From Cristatella mucedo (lineage: Eukaryota; Bryozoa; Phylactolaemata; Cristatellidae), in NCBI GenBank assembly GCA_009760855.2, contig WPIO01000043.1, forward strand, positions 1,118,001-1,182,000: a stretch of DNA of 64,000 nucleotides, read 5' to 3'. This document shows positions 45,823-56,424 of this stretch, piece by piece. Below the pieces are notes generated by a model. The model did not search any database, was not told the DNA's origin, and saw only the letters and a list, made by a program, of their open reading frames with translations. Position 1 is the first letter of the stretch; each line of letters starts with the position of its first letter. The position numbers and the translations under genes are program-made.

Positions 45823-46047
45823 ATGGAACCGATAACGCCTTTGGAGATGTCTTGTGCAGCGTCCCAAAGCTTCGATGGCTTCGGAGATTTCGTTGGCTGG
45901 CTGCTGAACTTCGAGAGGGAGATCAAGAAAAATGGCTGCGAACCGAGTGAGTGGCACTTGTTTTTGCTCTTTGCGATACAAAGTGGGGCCTTCACGTTTA
46001 CCTCGAGTCTCCCGCAGGCAATGCAGGATGACTGCCAAACTTCGTGA
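45823..46047 (+). CDS. gag-like short ORF of the LTR element
   Basis: ATG lies 15 bp after the 5' LTR and opens 74 codons: MEPITPLEMSCAASQSFDGF, then GDFVGWLLNFEREIKKNGCE and a hydrophobic LFLLFAIQSGAF. The W..NFE...KKNG order resembles the N-terminal part of Ty3/Gypsy-type capsid proteins, but it is truncated. The position directly after the LTR supports a gag origin. Alternatively it could be a chance frame. Confidence 0.45.
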   Translation: MEPITPLEMSCAASQSFDGFGDFVGWLLNFEREIKKNGCEPSEWHLFLLFAIQSGAFTFTSSLPQAMQDDCQTS

Positions 46048-46449
46048 GGCCTTAGTGAGGGCATTCACCTCGCCGGCCGTAGAGCGCGATTGCTTCACGC
46101 TGATCGGGTAAAGGCTGGTCGGACTGAGAGGGCCGACAGGAGCGACCGGAAGCGGCAGCAGCGATCACTGACTGTGTGCCGGGCGACAGAGGTTTGTCAG
46201 GCTGCCACGCCGTGACGGCAGGCAACGGCTCTCAAAGCGGTGACGGTTGGTCAGGCTGTGATTGTGTTCCACGAAGCAACGGCGTTGTGCGAGGCAACGG
46301 TCAGCGGTGTGGCTGAGGCGACAGAGAGTGAGACGATGCACGGACATGTGGCAGCGTCCTCGAGGTAGGCGGCGACGTCCACGTGGAAGTCGGCGGCGTC
46401 CGCGACAGAGTCAGCCGCGTCCGTGACAAAGGCATTTGCCTGCGATGGA

Positions 46450-46640
46450 GCGGAAGCCATGAAGGTGACGTTGGACAGCGACCAGCCGGTGGACTGTGAC
46501 GTGGCGCAGGCCGGAGAGTGTGTGCAGACCGAAGAGTCTGCACAAGGCGGTGAGACTGTCCAGGAAGGAGAGTCTGTGCAGACCGTAGAGTCCGCACAGG
46601 CCGGAGAGTTTGTGCAGCACGGGGAGTCATCTCGGGACGG
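46450..46640 (+). repeat. Acidic coding-like minisatellite in the LTR element
   Basis: Imperfect repeats of about 30 bp whose plus-strand frame reads variants of ESVQT/AGE (for example GETVQEGESVQTVESAQAGE). Similar GTGACAAAGG-like units occur upstream from 46200. It may be degraded gag or tandemly expanded filler. Confidence 0.55.
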
Positions 46641-46649
46641 AGAGACTGT

Positions 46650-46735
46650 AATAATAATAATAATGCACTTGATAAAGCGCCCTCACAGAACTCAATCTCT
46701 CTCTCTAGGCGCTTTACATTTGCTGCAAAGGGTGT
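46650..46735 (-). mobile_element. LF2 LINE 3' tail, solo, inside the LTR element
   Basis: Reverse LF2 tail: AATAATAATAATAATGCACT, then gataaagcgccctcacagaa and aggcgctttacatttgctg. It is one of several tail-only pieces of about 80-90 bp. It was inserted into the LTR element's internal region or carried by it. Confidence 0.8.
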
Positions 46736-47103
46736 GAAGGTTGGAGAGGCTGTGCAGGCCTGACAAGCATCTGCGCATGTCGGAGACGCGGCGGCAGAAT
46801 CGGATGGAGCGACGGCGGCCGAGGTCAGAAAAACGGTGGCTGTGGACGTCAGCTCGGCGACGATGGCCGGTGGCTCACGTTGCCGGCTGGTCTCGAAAGG
46901 CCATGCACCAGTGCGCCTCCTACGAGCAGCTGTAAGGTAGCCAGCCCGCCTGCCGGGTCAGCTATTGATGCTGGCTGCTATGCCGATACGGCACTGCATG
47001 TGTAGCGTCGCATTTGTAGAAGCTAGGCTCGCTCAATACTGCCCTGTACATTGCAGCTACATGTGTCGGTGCTGCAAACTTGTGACCTTAAGGTCAAGGG
47101 GCG

Positions 47104-47410
47104 TGTAGTTCGATTGCATGCGGGCTGGTACCGCTCCTTTCCTCGACAGCTGGTGGGAGCATCCTCGAGAGGGGCCTGTGCACAGCTGAGGTCCGCTTCT
47201 AATAAGGCGTTGACACAGGCCGATAACCCGCTGGTGAACAGATGGTGGATTCACCATCGGGGTCGGCCAAGGCACAGCCGGAGTCGAGGAGAGGAGACTA
47301 GAGTGGGAGAGAGGGGCGAGTGAAGTCGTGCTCCCTCTGCTCTGTGAGTAGTAGAATAAACTGTTGGCGTTGTTCATCGGCTGGCTCTCTGATGTGCGAA
47401 CCAAACTACA
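47104..47410 (+). repeat. 3' LTR
   Basis: 307 bp, same ends as the 5' LTR, with small differences including a short block around 47310-47350. Includes AATAAA near 47355. Confidence 0.9.
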
Positions 47411-47415
47411 GTAGC

Positions 47416-50340
47416 AACTGTGGTCGGTTTCACAAATTGTATGTGAGCCACTCCAAAAGTCATACTCACATATCGTTACAGAAAAACGTGTCGCGATTCG
47501 CGTAAGTGTTGGTTTGCGACGACGGCTATTTCAAATGCGGTTCTCAGTTCAAAGTCAGAGCCAAGCTCGCATTTCGCAATCACAGGATTTCGCAGCACTT
47601 TATGAAAGAAACGCTGGAAAAGAGCTGGAAAATGACATTCGCATTATTCTACGCTTTGCGTAAATCCTCCGACGTCAGCCGTTACTTTAAGAAGCCACTG
47701 CAGCGGCCCGTGTGCTGTCTTGCAAAACGCACACAATTTCCGACCAGCGCACCTTGACCTCAAAATACCCGGCTTGAGTGTGCAGCATTGTACGTGACCG
47801 CGGCCTGTGGACCCTATAGCATAACGAAGAAAGAAATATTTGAATGTGAACCGTCGATGCACGCCGTCTTCGGCAGGTTATTTCTTTACTTAGCTGAGCT
47901 ATGTGGGTTTTTACAATCGTTGTGCTAAGATTATACGTCTGAAAAGAACTAGGCTGCAAAAACGATGCTCGTAAAGGTGCAAGTCTCAGCCGACGTGCGA
48001 TGGATACTAGTTACGCTTGAACTTTTTATCGCGGCTAGCGACTTGTGGCATCAAAGCAAAGTAATACAGAGCAATATAGGTATCTGCGTCTCTAACTCTA
48101 TGCCACAAAGACTTGGTATTAGTTTACTCACGAGAATTGCATGGAAGCATGCCGACAGTAGCGGAAGTAGCGATCAAGTAGCAGCGAGCGTAATACGCAC
48201 CAAGTAGTAGCAGCGGTCAGGAGTACCCACAGCTCAACGCAACAAGTCCGTATTCATTGCGTAGAGAAGTCTGCTCGACGAGCGCTCAGGGCATTCAGCG
48301 GCGGTCATGACCTACATCGACGGCTGAGTAAGGCTTTGAATTCCAAAGGTACTTCGATGAGGCTATTAATACGCTTTACTTGCATTTGTGAGCGCTGCAA
48401 ATCTAATCGTTTGCACTGGCCACTGACGGCACAATGAGCGAAGCCGACCTCTCATCAGGAGCTGGAGGGTTGGATGAAGCTGTAAGAAGAAGAAGGGAGT
48501 GCTGGAGGACGCTGGAGTCGGCGGCGCATCGTTGCTACATTCGCAAGTTCACAGCACGGGACTTGGCCTTTACCAACCTCAGCTGGCGAGCTGCGAAATA
48601 ATACGCGAATGCTCGTCAGGACGACATTCAGCATGTCGGTCGACGATGCCTGGCGTGCGTTTGGGCTTCTTCTGGGCGAACTCTGCGCAAAAAATTGCTA
48701 ACAGCTCAATTGCGGCATTAATAATAATAATACTATTCACAAAACTCGAATTAAAATCAAAGGAAGTTCCTGATTTCGTTGTGAAAGGCCGATTTTAGGT
48801 TCGGCTCTACTTGTGGGCATCGGTAGCCTACTAACGGCAATCGCTTTGTTTTCTATTTTGACTTTTCTAAAATCTAAAAAAATAGAAACATTTCCAATAA
48901 TTTGCCAGTAAAATAACGGTTGTAAAAGTTATTAAAGGGACCGCAGCTTAAGCTTAACTAAAAACTGTTTTAGCCTCGCAATTGTGAAACCTGTTTGGAG
49001 CTCCATATCTAGCATGCATTGCTTTAACCAGCGGCGGGGCCTGGAACATTAAAGACAACTCCCCTCGATCCTACAGCGCAGGGGGGTGGCTATCTGGCTG
49101 TACTCCATTTGCTATGCCCAGACCATAACCAAGACGATATTATGTCTTATTTCCACTAGATGTACAACCACTGAGTTGGTGCCGAATACAAATTATGATT
49201 TTGAGCTACAATATTTTGTTAACTGCTGGTATTGGCCCCATACATGCAAAGTTTCAATGCATCGCCCCCACCTGAAAGTGCCGGCTTTGCGAATGGCTCC
49301 AAGTGCATTAAATTTCATCATAAACACTAACAAGCATGCATGCTAAGTTACGTTATGAATACACAATCCTACACACGTATTCTTTGTTAGATCACTCAGA
49401 CGCGCGACCCAAGCCTGAAATTTCAGGTGCCGATTACTTTGTGCTACTACAATAGATAAAGAGAAGTAGTGTGTATGACAGTACGTCGCATAAAGCGTAC
49501 TATTTGAAAACTAATCATTTGGTTGACTTTGTTAACTCGCTTAAATGGTTTTTATTTTTTTTTTAGAAATTATTAGAACTCTATAGCGATTTCCATGCTG
49601 CCCGCATGTAAAAATAGTTGATAAATTCAAAAACCCTTAAGGCTACTCGATACTTTGGTACCTTTTACAGCATCTCTCGTCTATAACTGACCGCGGCGAT
49701 AAATATACTTAGGCTAAAGTTCTGAAAATCAAGTTAATCTTACGTAGGTAATCTTTTTTCACATTCACACTTGACTCATTTGTGCCTGCATGAAAGCACA
49801 GCGTAAGCTTCTGTTATTTGCTTTATTCTTGCATAGATATCGTCTCATAATTGACAAATTGGCTACTCTCAATTATGTCCGTGCTGCATTATTAGCTACC
49901 GTAGAAATCAATTTTTTGGAAACACGCCAACTAAAACGTCACATCGGACTTTCTTCAAACGAAATATTACGACCTACAGTGACTAAAAGCATCCTGAGAG
50001 AAAATCTGTAATGCATAGAGGCACAAACCTTTAGTCGATGGTAGTTTCCTGTTGGAGATTTTAAGTGATTGGCGCCGAAGATTAATCTACGCTATACTAG
50101 AGAAGTCAATTCAACTGCGATGTAGGGTCACAGACTTCCACTACTAGCGATAGTGAATAACAAAATATCCCAAACAAACGGCGCCCAAAGCACGAGCGAA
50201 CTGCCGGCTGAACTGCCGAACGCCTCCGACGCAATTCCCGCCGGTCACAAATGCTAGGGCTTACTTAACTGACTGACTGAATTTAAAAAAAACACTTAAA
50301 AAGTATGTATACCTAACCGGTTTTTGGTCATTAATATAAT
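47416..50340. other. No recognised gene
   Basis: Open frames up to about 100 codons (47506-47757, 48499-48798, 49086-49346) show no domain, signal peptide or paralogue that I can recognise, and splice context was not found. No LINE or SINE was identified apart from short AT-rich runs. Confidence 0.4.
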
Positions 50341-50345
50341 ATATA

Positions 50346-50671
50346 ATAATAATAATGCACTTGATAAAGCACCATCAGAGAACTTAATCTCTCTCTAGGC
50401 GCTTTACATTAGCTGCAAGGGGAAATGCAATTGAATCGTGAGTGATATCATGCTTGATAAACAAACAGAATGAATAACATGGTTAGGGGTGACATGCACA
50501 GGGTCAGCATGCAAATGTGGTTAGTGGCAGCATGCACAGTGTCAGCACGCATAAGCAAGTGAAGGACGAATCACAGGGACCCACTAAATGCTGTCCTAAA
50601 TAGGTGTGTTTTTAAGTTCTTTTTAATTGTGGTCAGGTCAGGGGATGTTCTGATGCAGGTCGGGAGGGAGT
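50346..50671 (-). mobile_element. LF2 LINE 3' fragment
   Basis: Reverse LF2 from AATAATAATAATGCACTTGA through the tail to aggtcgggagggagtt. The 5' break is at the same LINE position (NSLPT) as that of the plus-strand fragment at 53797. Together they bracket the CpG islands. Confidence 0.88.
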
Positions 50672-50744
50672 TTTTTAGTAGCCGAAGTTTATATCGCGTA
50701 AGCCATATGTAGAACATCGACGCTGCATAATTCGCGGGACTCAG

Positions 50745-51560
50745 TGACACTGACTTGGGTTCTTAACCATCGCCGCGCCCAGCGGCTGCGAGGTAACATA
50801 ACCGCCACGCCGAGTGTCTCGGCGTCCTCGCTTCCGTCTCATTTCGATTCGCGGCGCCTTTTTAGCGTGCGATTTCGAGCTCGTCCGCGCGCGCGTCTGC
50901 CACGCACCACCGTCTGCCGCAAGCTGCCGCGGAGGCGAACGACCGCCCCCGAAACTCCTGGAGAGAAATTGCCAACAGGCGAGAGCTTAGCAGCCAAAGC
51001 AGGCCGGAACGCGGGCGCTTCCGCGGGCGCCGCGAGCAGCCCGGTGGGCCGCCGCCCGGCGGGCTCCTGCCGAGCGCCCACCGAAACGGCGGCGGCGCAT
51101 GCTCGCGGACTCGTGCGCCGCCCGCGTCAGCGCGCGTTTTCCGGAGCCGCCGGTCGCCACTGTACGTACGCGACAGGACGAGCACCGTCTCAGAGCCGCG
51201 GCGGCGGAGTCAATGCCTACCGACGGCCCCGGGCCGCTGCTGCTGCGTGCCGATTGGCCGGTCGAGAGCTTACAATCCGTGCGGTTCGTAGCGAAGGTTT
51301 GCCGACGGTACCGTAGATTAGCGGCGTTACTATGTCGCAACACTTCGTACGTACCTCATGACGAGCGCGCGCGCACGGAGTGCGAGCGAGCGAGTCACAA
51401 GGCGGCACGAGCACTCAGCAGACGCTGCCAGAGCGCGTATGCTGAACATCTGGGCTTTGCCACGCGCGCGTACAGCTCGCACGCTGTCCGCTTAAGCCGC
51501 GTTTATGGGCAGAGTCTTGGTTCAGTCCTGCCTGTCATATTTCTGCACTAATTCGGTCGA
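50745..51560. promoter_or_regulatory. CpG-rich island 1
   Basis: Very GC-rich with undepleted CpG, in sharp contrast to its AT-rich surroundings. Long overlapping open frames on both strands (for example 50744-51316 and 51343-50987) are expected from such composition and are rich in Ala and Arg. No domain is recognised. It probably includes a promoter or 5' exon. Confidence 0.5.
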
Positions 51561-51960
51561 TCTTCCGGTATGAAGTTTGTGCAGCCATTCTTCCCCTTTG
51601 TACGTCTTGCTTCCCGACTACTTGCTCCACACTTTGCCGCCACTCCGAGCGATCGCGGATATATTGCTTGAGTTACGGAGCTTGGAAATGGCCCTCAGCG
51701 ATGAACTTCCCAGAGTAGTTGAGTCTTTCACGACCGCTTCGATCGCCAAATAATCTAATTCCTATACAAAGAGCCCGTAGTGTCCAATAAACCTCAAATC
51801 TTATGGAATGCTTTGATGATTTCGGTGGTCAAGTAATCCACCTGGTGGCGCTTTCAAAGCAACGCATTAGACATGCCTTTGGCGGCGCCTATTGTGCGGT
51901 CGGTTGTTTAGTCTTGCCTGAGTCTTGGCCAACGAGTTGAACCATATTTAGCTTCTGCGA

Positions 51961-52095
51961 GCTGGTTTGGCCCAGTGGTTAAGGTGGTCGCCCCGACCAA
52001 GGTCTGGCCGAGGTCGTGGGCTCGAGCCCTGTGGCACATGTGAAGCGCCTGAACAGAGATTAAGTTTTCTTGGGGCGCCATATACATGAATTATA
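51961..52095 (+). mobile_element. S1 SINE, forward, intact structure
   Basis: tRNA-derived head with box A TGGCCCAGTGG (51968-51978) and box B GGGCTCGAGCCC (52018-52029). The following body resembles the LF2 tail (tgaagcgcctgaacagagat against tgaagcgcctagaaagagat), then TATATTATATA. It is the best-preserved S1 copy. Confidence 0.82.
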
Positions 52096-52294
52096 TTATA
52101 TATTTATTTCTGAATCTTCGTAAAGTCTTCCCCAAGTCCTGGACCGCCCCACATTTTGTGACGGAGATACAAGTAGGACAGAACCAGCAGCCGCGTATAC
52201 GCGGTTCGCGCGCACTTTTATATTCAGCAGCGATTCCAGGACCTTCCGGTCGGCGGCACGCTGCGCTGCCGAGCTGTCCGTGGGAATAGACCGT

Positions 52295-52400
52295 ACTCCT
52301 TTGAAGCAATTGCAAAGCGCCTAGAAAGAAATTTGAGTTCTCTGAGGGCACTTTATCAAAAGGATTATAATCGTTATCGCTATTTTTATTATTACGCAAA
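52295..52400 (+). mobile_element. LF2 LINE 3' tail, solo
   Basis: gcaaagcgcctagaaagaaa and agttctctgagggcacttta identify the LF2 tail; the end is TTATTTTTATTATTA. About 100 bp. Confidence 0.78.
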
Positions 52401-52401
52401 A

Positions 52402-53690
52402 TATGCGCCGGCGGACGCTGGAGGCGAAAGCGAGCAGCTATATCTACGTGTGCGAGCGAGCTAATGGCTCTGCCGCGGCGGCGGCGGCGGGCGGGCGGAC
52501 GGTCGGTGGCGACGCCGCTCGAGCGCTAAGCTCACGAGCGCGGTTCAGTCGGGTGCTCCATCAATCGCGGCGACCGCGAGTGTGCTTGAGCCGCCGGCTC
52601 GACGAGACTTGGCGCAAGTCGACCGAGAGCGTCTCGCCACGATGCGTAATTGCGGGTGCGCACCGCCGCCTTCCAGTCCGCAGCGTTGCCGCAGCCATCC
52701 GTCTTGTCAGTCAGCGACCTGTCAGAGGGGAGAGTCTTCCTGTCCCGCCCCTATGCTTAATGCTACGCCTAGCATTACGCGACGCCGCGCAGCGGCTAGC
52801 GACAAAACTCGAGCGACTCTCACTGAAGCGAGCGCTCCGCTAGTGGCAGTCCGGCTCCTCAAGACGGCCATCTTCCGCGCGTTGAGCCGACCTGCCGTCG
52901 CTGGCATCAGAGCGCCGGGCGGCTGCGGAGGTAGCGGCCGATCCGGACACGATGCGGTACGCCGCGGCGTATGTCATCGGCTGCTTGATATTCCTTTGCA
53001 ACGTCTGCCGCACTCAAGCAGGTGAGCGCGCGCGCCCGCATTTGCCGCGTAATCGAAGGGCTTGCCGGCCGCCATCGCTGAGGGCGGAGAACGCGGTAAG
53101 AGCACGGCGCCCGCGCGGAGAAAAAGCCGCCGGCCAGCTGGGCTCGATCGCCGCCGAGGCTCGACTAGCGCTGCGCGGCGTCAAGGCAACGGCCGCGACG
53201 TCCAGCGGCACTTTCCTCCGCCGAGCCCGTCGCGGCTGGCAACGAGACGGCGCGTGCGCAGCGCCGCCGCGCGGGGTAAACGGTCCCGTAGGGGCCCGTC
53301 GCCAGCACACGCTGGCTCGGTGGCTTACGCTGGCTCGCTCTCGCGCGCGCGCGCCTAGCGATTCGTGCGTGCCCCGAAGAGAAGGCAGCAGCATAGAGTT
53401 GTCTAACCCACGCAGCAGACGACGAACGCACTGGAATTACGCTGCGCGTATGCTCGCCGTCGTTTGCGGTCGACCCGGTCGGATCGGGTGCCCGGCCGCC
53501 TCCTCCAAGCCTCGCTCCTTGCCGTCCGTCCGCGGGAGCTGGCACTGCGGTGGCCACGGCCAAAGCTACTTTGCTGAAAGCGATCAGAACTCCTGCAAGA
53601 CGCGCTCGAGCGTTCTCGCGACAATGCACGCCGACGACGTCGATCGGCAGATACGATGCCGGATCGTTTGAAGTCCATGGCAGTGTGCAG
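52402..53690. promoter_or_regulatory. CpG-rich island 2 around a first exon
   Basis: Dense CpG, including a GCGGCGGCGGCGG run near 52475-52495 and a GCGCGCGCGCGC run near 53343. Long frames on both strands are composition artefacts. The island surrounds the signal-peptide exon at 52952-53021 and likely holds its promoter and 5' UTR. Confidence 0.6.
52952..53021 (+). CDS. First coding exon of a secreted or membrane protein
   Basis: The ATG has A at -3 and starts MRYAAAYVIGCLIFLCNVC, then RTQA, a good signal peptide with hydrophobic core and likely cleavage after Ala. After 23 codons plus one base the sequence reads CAAGCAG-GTGAGC, a strong splice donor, ending in phase 1. Phase 1 after the signal peptide is typical for genes of modular extracellular proteins. 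No downstream exon was recognised before 64000, so intron 1 may be long. The protein family cannot be given from this exon. Confidence 0.62.
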
Positions 53691-53796
53691 CAGAGCGACT
53701 GTTACCGATGGCGAAAACTTATTAATTAAACTGAGTGAAATATAAAGGCCGATTCTGACCTACTTTCTTGGAATTTGGTCAACAAACCAAAGGCAA

Positions 53797-54137
53797 GTTG
53801 CCTGGAACTCCCTCCCGACGTGCGTCAGAACATCCCCTGACCTGACCACATTTAAAAGGAACTTAAAAACACACCCACTTAGGACAGCATTTAGTGGGTC
53901 CCTGCGATTCGTCCTTCATGTGCTTATGCGTGCTGACACTGTGCATGCTGCCACTAACCACATTTGCATGCTGACCCTGTACATGTCACCCCTAACCATA
54001 TTATTCATTTTGTTTGTTTTTCAAGCATGATTTTACTTACCATTCAATTGCATTTCACTTTGCAGCAAATGTAAAGCGCCTAGAAAGAGATTAAGCTATG
54101 TGAGGGCGCTTTATCAAGTGCATTATTATTATTATCG
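53797..54137 (+). mobile_element. LF2 LINE 3' fragment
   Basis: From cctggaactccctcccgacg through the 3' UTR and tail to GCATTATTATTATTAT. Mirror image of 50346-50671 with nearly the same truncation point. Confidence 0.88.
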
Positions 54138-54142
54138 AGCAT

Positions 54143-54190
54143 CCGAGCTCCCACACCCCCCCCCCAGGGTGGGAGGGCGTGGGAGCTCGG
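54143..54190. repeat. Perfect 12 bp inverted repeat with C-run
   Basis: CCGAGCTCCCAC (54143-54154) pairs with GTGGGAGCTCGG (54179-54190) around a C-rich loop. It lies directly after the LF2 fragment. Not followed by a T-run; function unknown. Confidence 0.75.
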
Positions 54191-54724
54191 GGCGGTGCTA
54201 AGCCCAGGCGCTGATGGCTGACCACACCCAGCTACTCGCGGCGAACAGCGAGGAAATTATTGGCATCTTGCGTCAGATTACTCGGATGTACTTCTTGCGT
54301 GCGGCCGTGGATGGGAGAAATCGGTGATTGAGCTCGCTCGTCGGGGAGGGGATGGGCGTCGCAATGCTTTCTTTCTTCGGCGGTCGCGATACGAGAAAGG
54401 CGCTCATGTGGTGCATACCAATCAATGCCTACGCGGTCGAAGCAGTGCATTCCTATGGGTGCACTCGGCGACAGCGGGCTGCTTCTAGCGCCTGAACCGC
54501 TTGTCGTCGATGCCTTCGAAAGTACGACCCGTTCAGCACGGCGTAGCCGCGAACCCAACTGCCGGTGGCAGGCGCTGAGGCGTTCGGCGGAAGGAAATGG
54601 TAAGCGTGACCCTGTATCGAAGCAGGCTCAGCCGCACACCGATCATCGGACGTCTTTCGATCCTGAGTAGCGGATTTTAGCTGTGCCTCCATTTTTCTGT
54701 ACGGAGAGTGAATCTTTGCTTTAA

Positions 54725-54870
54725 AGGTCGGCCAATTCAACTGCCTCATTTACTTAGCGGCGGGAAATGTTTTGGCGGCTATCCGGCTTCCCGTGAGAAA
54801 TTTAGTATTGCCTACTGCAGGACTCAAAACCATGCCACGGGTCGTGATGTGCGAGCGTATTACGCTTTGG
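54725..54870 (-). mobile_element. S2 SINE, reverse, diverged
   Basis: Reverse S2 order: aattcaactgcctcatttac, cttagcggc, gtattgcctactgcaggact, then a box B remnant caaaaccatgccacgggtcg. Same order as the clearer copy at 55055. Confidence 0.55.
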
Positions 54871-55054
54871 CAAAGAACCGGGCGGTGTGGTTCTTCAAAG
54901 GTATCAATGTCAGAGTTTGTGTGGCCGGTGACCGAGATTCGGCCGCGGCCATGTCGAACGAAGATCGGCGCTCTCAACGCAGTGAGTTTTCCTGTGAGTT
55001 AAGCGTCGGGTGCTGACCGCAACTCATCTACAGTCTGTGAAAGTAAAGAAATAA

Positions 55055-55215
55055 AGAGCAGATGATTCGGCTGCCTAAGTTATATAGCGGCAGAAGAATC
55101 TTAGCGGCTCTCGCTACAGCTTGCAATGGGCAAAAAAGATTGCGTACTGCAGGACTCGATCCCACGATCTGGGCCGAGAAGTGGGAGCACTTGTACCCTG
55201 AGGCCAAGCCCAGTG
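55055..55215 (-). mobile_element. S2 SINE, reverse
   Basis: gatgattcggctgcctaagt, tagcggcagaagaatcttag, tgcgtactgcaggactcgat and cccacgatctgggccgag show S2 from its 3' end to box B and head. Confidence 0.68.
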
Positions 55216-55696
55216 GTGGCAGCAGCTATTCCAGGTATGTCGAGTTTTTGTATGTGGGGTGTCTTCAGCTTTCCCCCACCCAGTGCCACGTTGCTCTCTG
55301 GTGATGCAAGTTGTTGCCATGCTGGCAACCCGCATGTATTGGCCAATTTCTTAACTTATGAGTGGCTAACAGGTCAGTGAACTGGTGGTTAAAATAAACG
55401 CTCGACCGAGTGCATATGTGTGATCAATAGTCTGAAAAGTAGCTACTACATAATCCAAGACGAAGGAGAAAACAATCGTAGCAGTTATCCATTGCTGACC
55501 CAGATTCGAGTTAAGAAGCTACCCCATGGACTAGCTTCACTCCCCGACGTTCCTATTTCGACTCTCACCTCTAAAACGTGCTTTTTCGTCACCTCTCCCT
55601 GCTCTCTTTCTCGTTGTCGCTACACATCTTTCCGGCATGCATTCACCAGTTTTGTTATGCTTCTGTCGAGTGTTTTTATGCTCGCACCTTTAGGTG

Positions 55697-55735
55697 TGTA
55701 TGTGTGTGTGTGTTTTCTGTGTGTATATGTTTGTG
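55697..55735. repeat. TG-rich microsatellite
   Basis: Imperfect (TG)n with TATG variants. Confidence 0.85.
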
Positions 55736-55811
55736 TTGTAGCTACTGGCTTGCACTACTGACCCTTATCTGTCAGAGTAACTCAGCAACCCAATACATTT
55801 TCTATTGCTAC

Positions 55812-55812
<1 letters not shown>

Positions 55813-55844
<32 letters not shown>

Positions 55845-56240
55845 CAATCATAAGTCTTTTGTGTAGTGCTGTAGGGGAACCAAGTCTCTATCTAGGCCAT
55901 TCACAAGTTACAGCAAGCAAAGCAATGACCTAAATGGCAAGCAAGCTATCGTGCTTGAACAATCGTGGAAAAGTACTAAAGAAGACACTTGGAGCCTGTG
56001 GCTTGTTTGACCCCCCCCCCCCCAGCTAGTAAGATGCACTGAATCATGCACAGGTGAGCATGCCAAGTTGCCACACGAACACAAAGGATGAGCTCGATTG
56101 GGCACGTCCCATGCTGAGCAGACCAGGTGCATCTTTAGCTGACACTTTAATGTATGCAGTCGCATTGCTTGTTGTGACGAAGGCCTTAAGAGAGTTCCAG
56201 ACCTTCTTTGCACGCTAGCTAGATGGCTGATCACCAAAAG
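55813..56240 (-). mobile_element. Diverged L2-type LINE 3' end, third family
   Basis: An (AAT)n run (55814-55844) is followed by gtgctgtaggggaaccaagt and ctatctaggccattcacaag, which parallel the LF2 tail only in layout. The 3' UTR-like part runs to gagttccagaccttctttgc, similar to the LF2 NSLPT region. A poly-C run lies at 56011-56023. Confidence 0.5.
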
Positions 56241-56424
56241 AGTTCAATGTATTGTGAGGAACTATGTGGCAGCTGGAAGCCAAGGAAGGGGTGGTGCAAG
56301 AACACACTCGAGGAGCAAGTAGTTCAGATTGGTGGAGTAGTAATATCTAGTAAGGGACCTGTAAGCCTAAGAAAGAATCTTCAAGTCGAATCGATAAGTA
56401 TCGGTGGGAAGCTCAGGTTACGGC

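Larger units (their letters stand above)
45501..47410 (+). mobile_element. Non-autonomous LTR retrotransposon, complete, with TSD
   Basis: Two near-identical LTRs (45501-45808 and 47104-47410) start TGTAGTT and end AACTACA. The 5 bp target duplication GTAGC is at 45496-45500 and 47411-47415. The internal part is only about 1.3 kb, with a short gag-like frame (45823-46047) and no protease, RT or integrase. A candidate primer site begins TGGCGATGG at 45818, and a purine-rich AAGGTCAAGGGGCG lies at the 3' LTR boundary. It must have used enzymes of an autonomous relative. Both ends and the TSD are intact, so it is fairly young. Confidence 0.92.

Noticed and set aside
47506-47757. 83-codon frame after the LTR element
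   Set aside because: Basic, Cys-containing but matching nothing I know. Competing frames overlap it on the other strand, and no splice or promoter context was seen.
50744-51551. Long overlapping frames of 100-190 codons on both strands
   Set aside because: They occur in all frames of a CpG-rich island, are dominated by Ala, Arg, Pro and Ser, and show no domain. GC-rich DNA has few stop codons by composition.
51961-52035. Functional tRNA gene
   Set aside because: Box A and box B are present, but a foldable acceptor stem was not seen and the sequence continues into a SINE body found in several copies.
52952-53671. 239-codon continuous reading of the island frame
   Set aside because: A strong splice donor after 23 codons and the compositional character beyond it make a long single-exon protein unlikely. 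Only the part to 53021 is kept.
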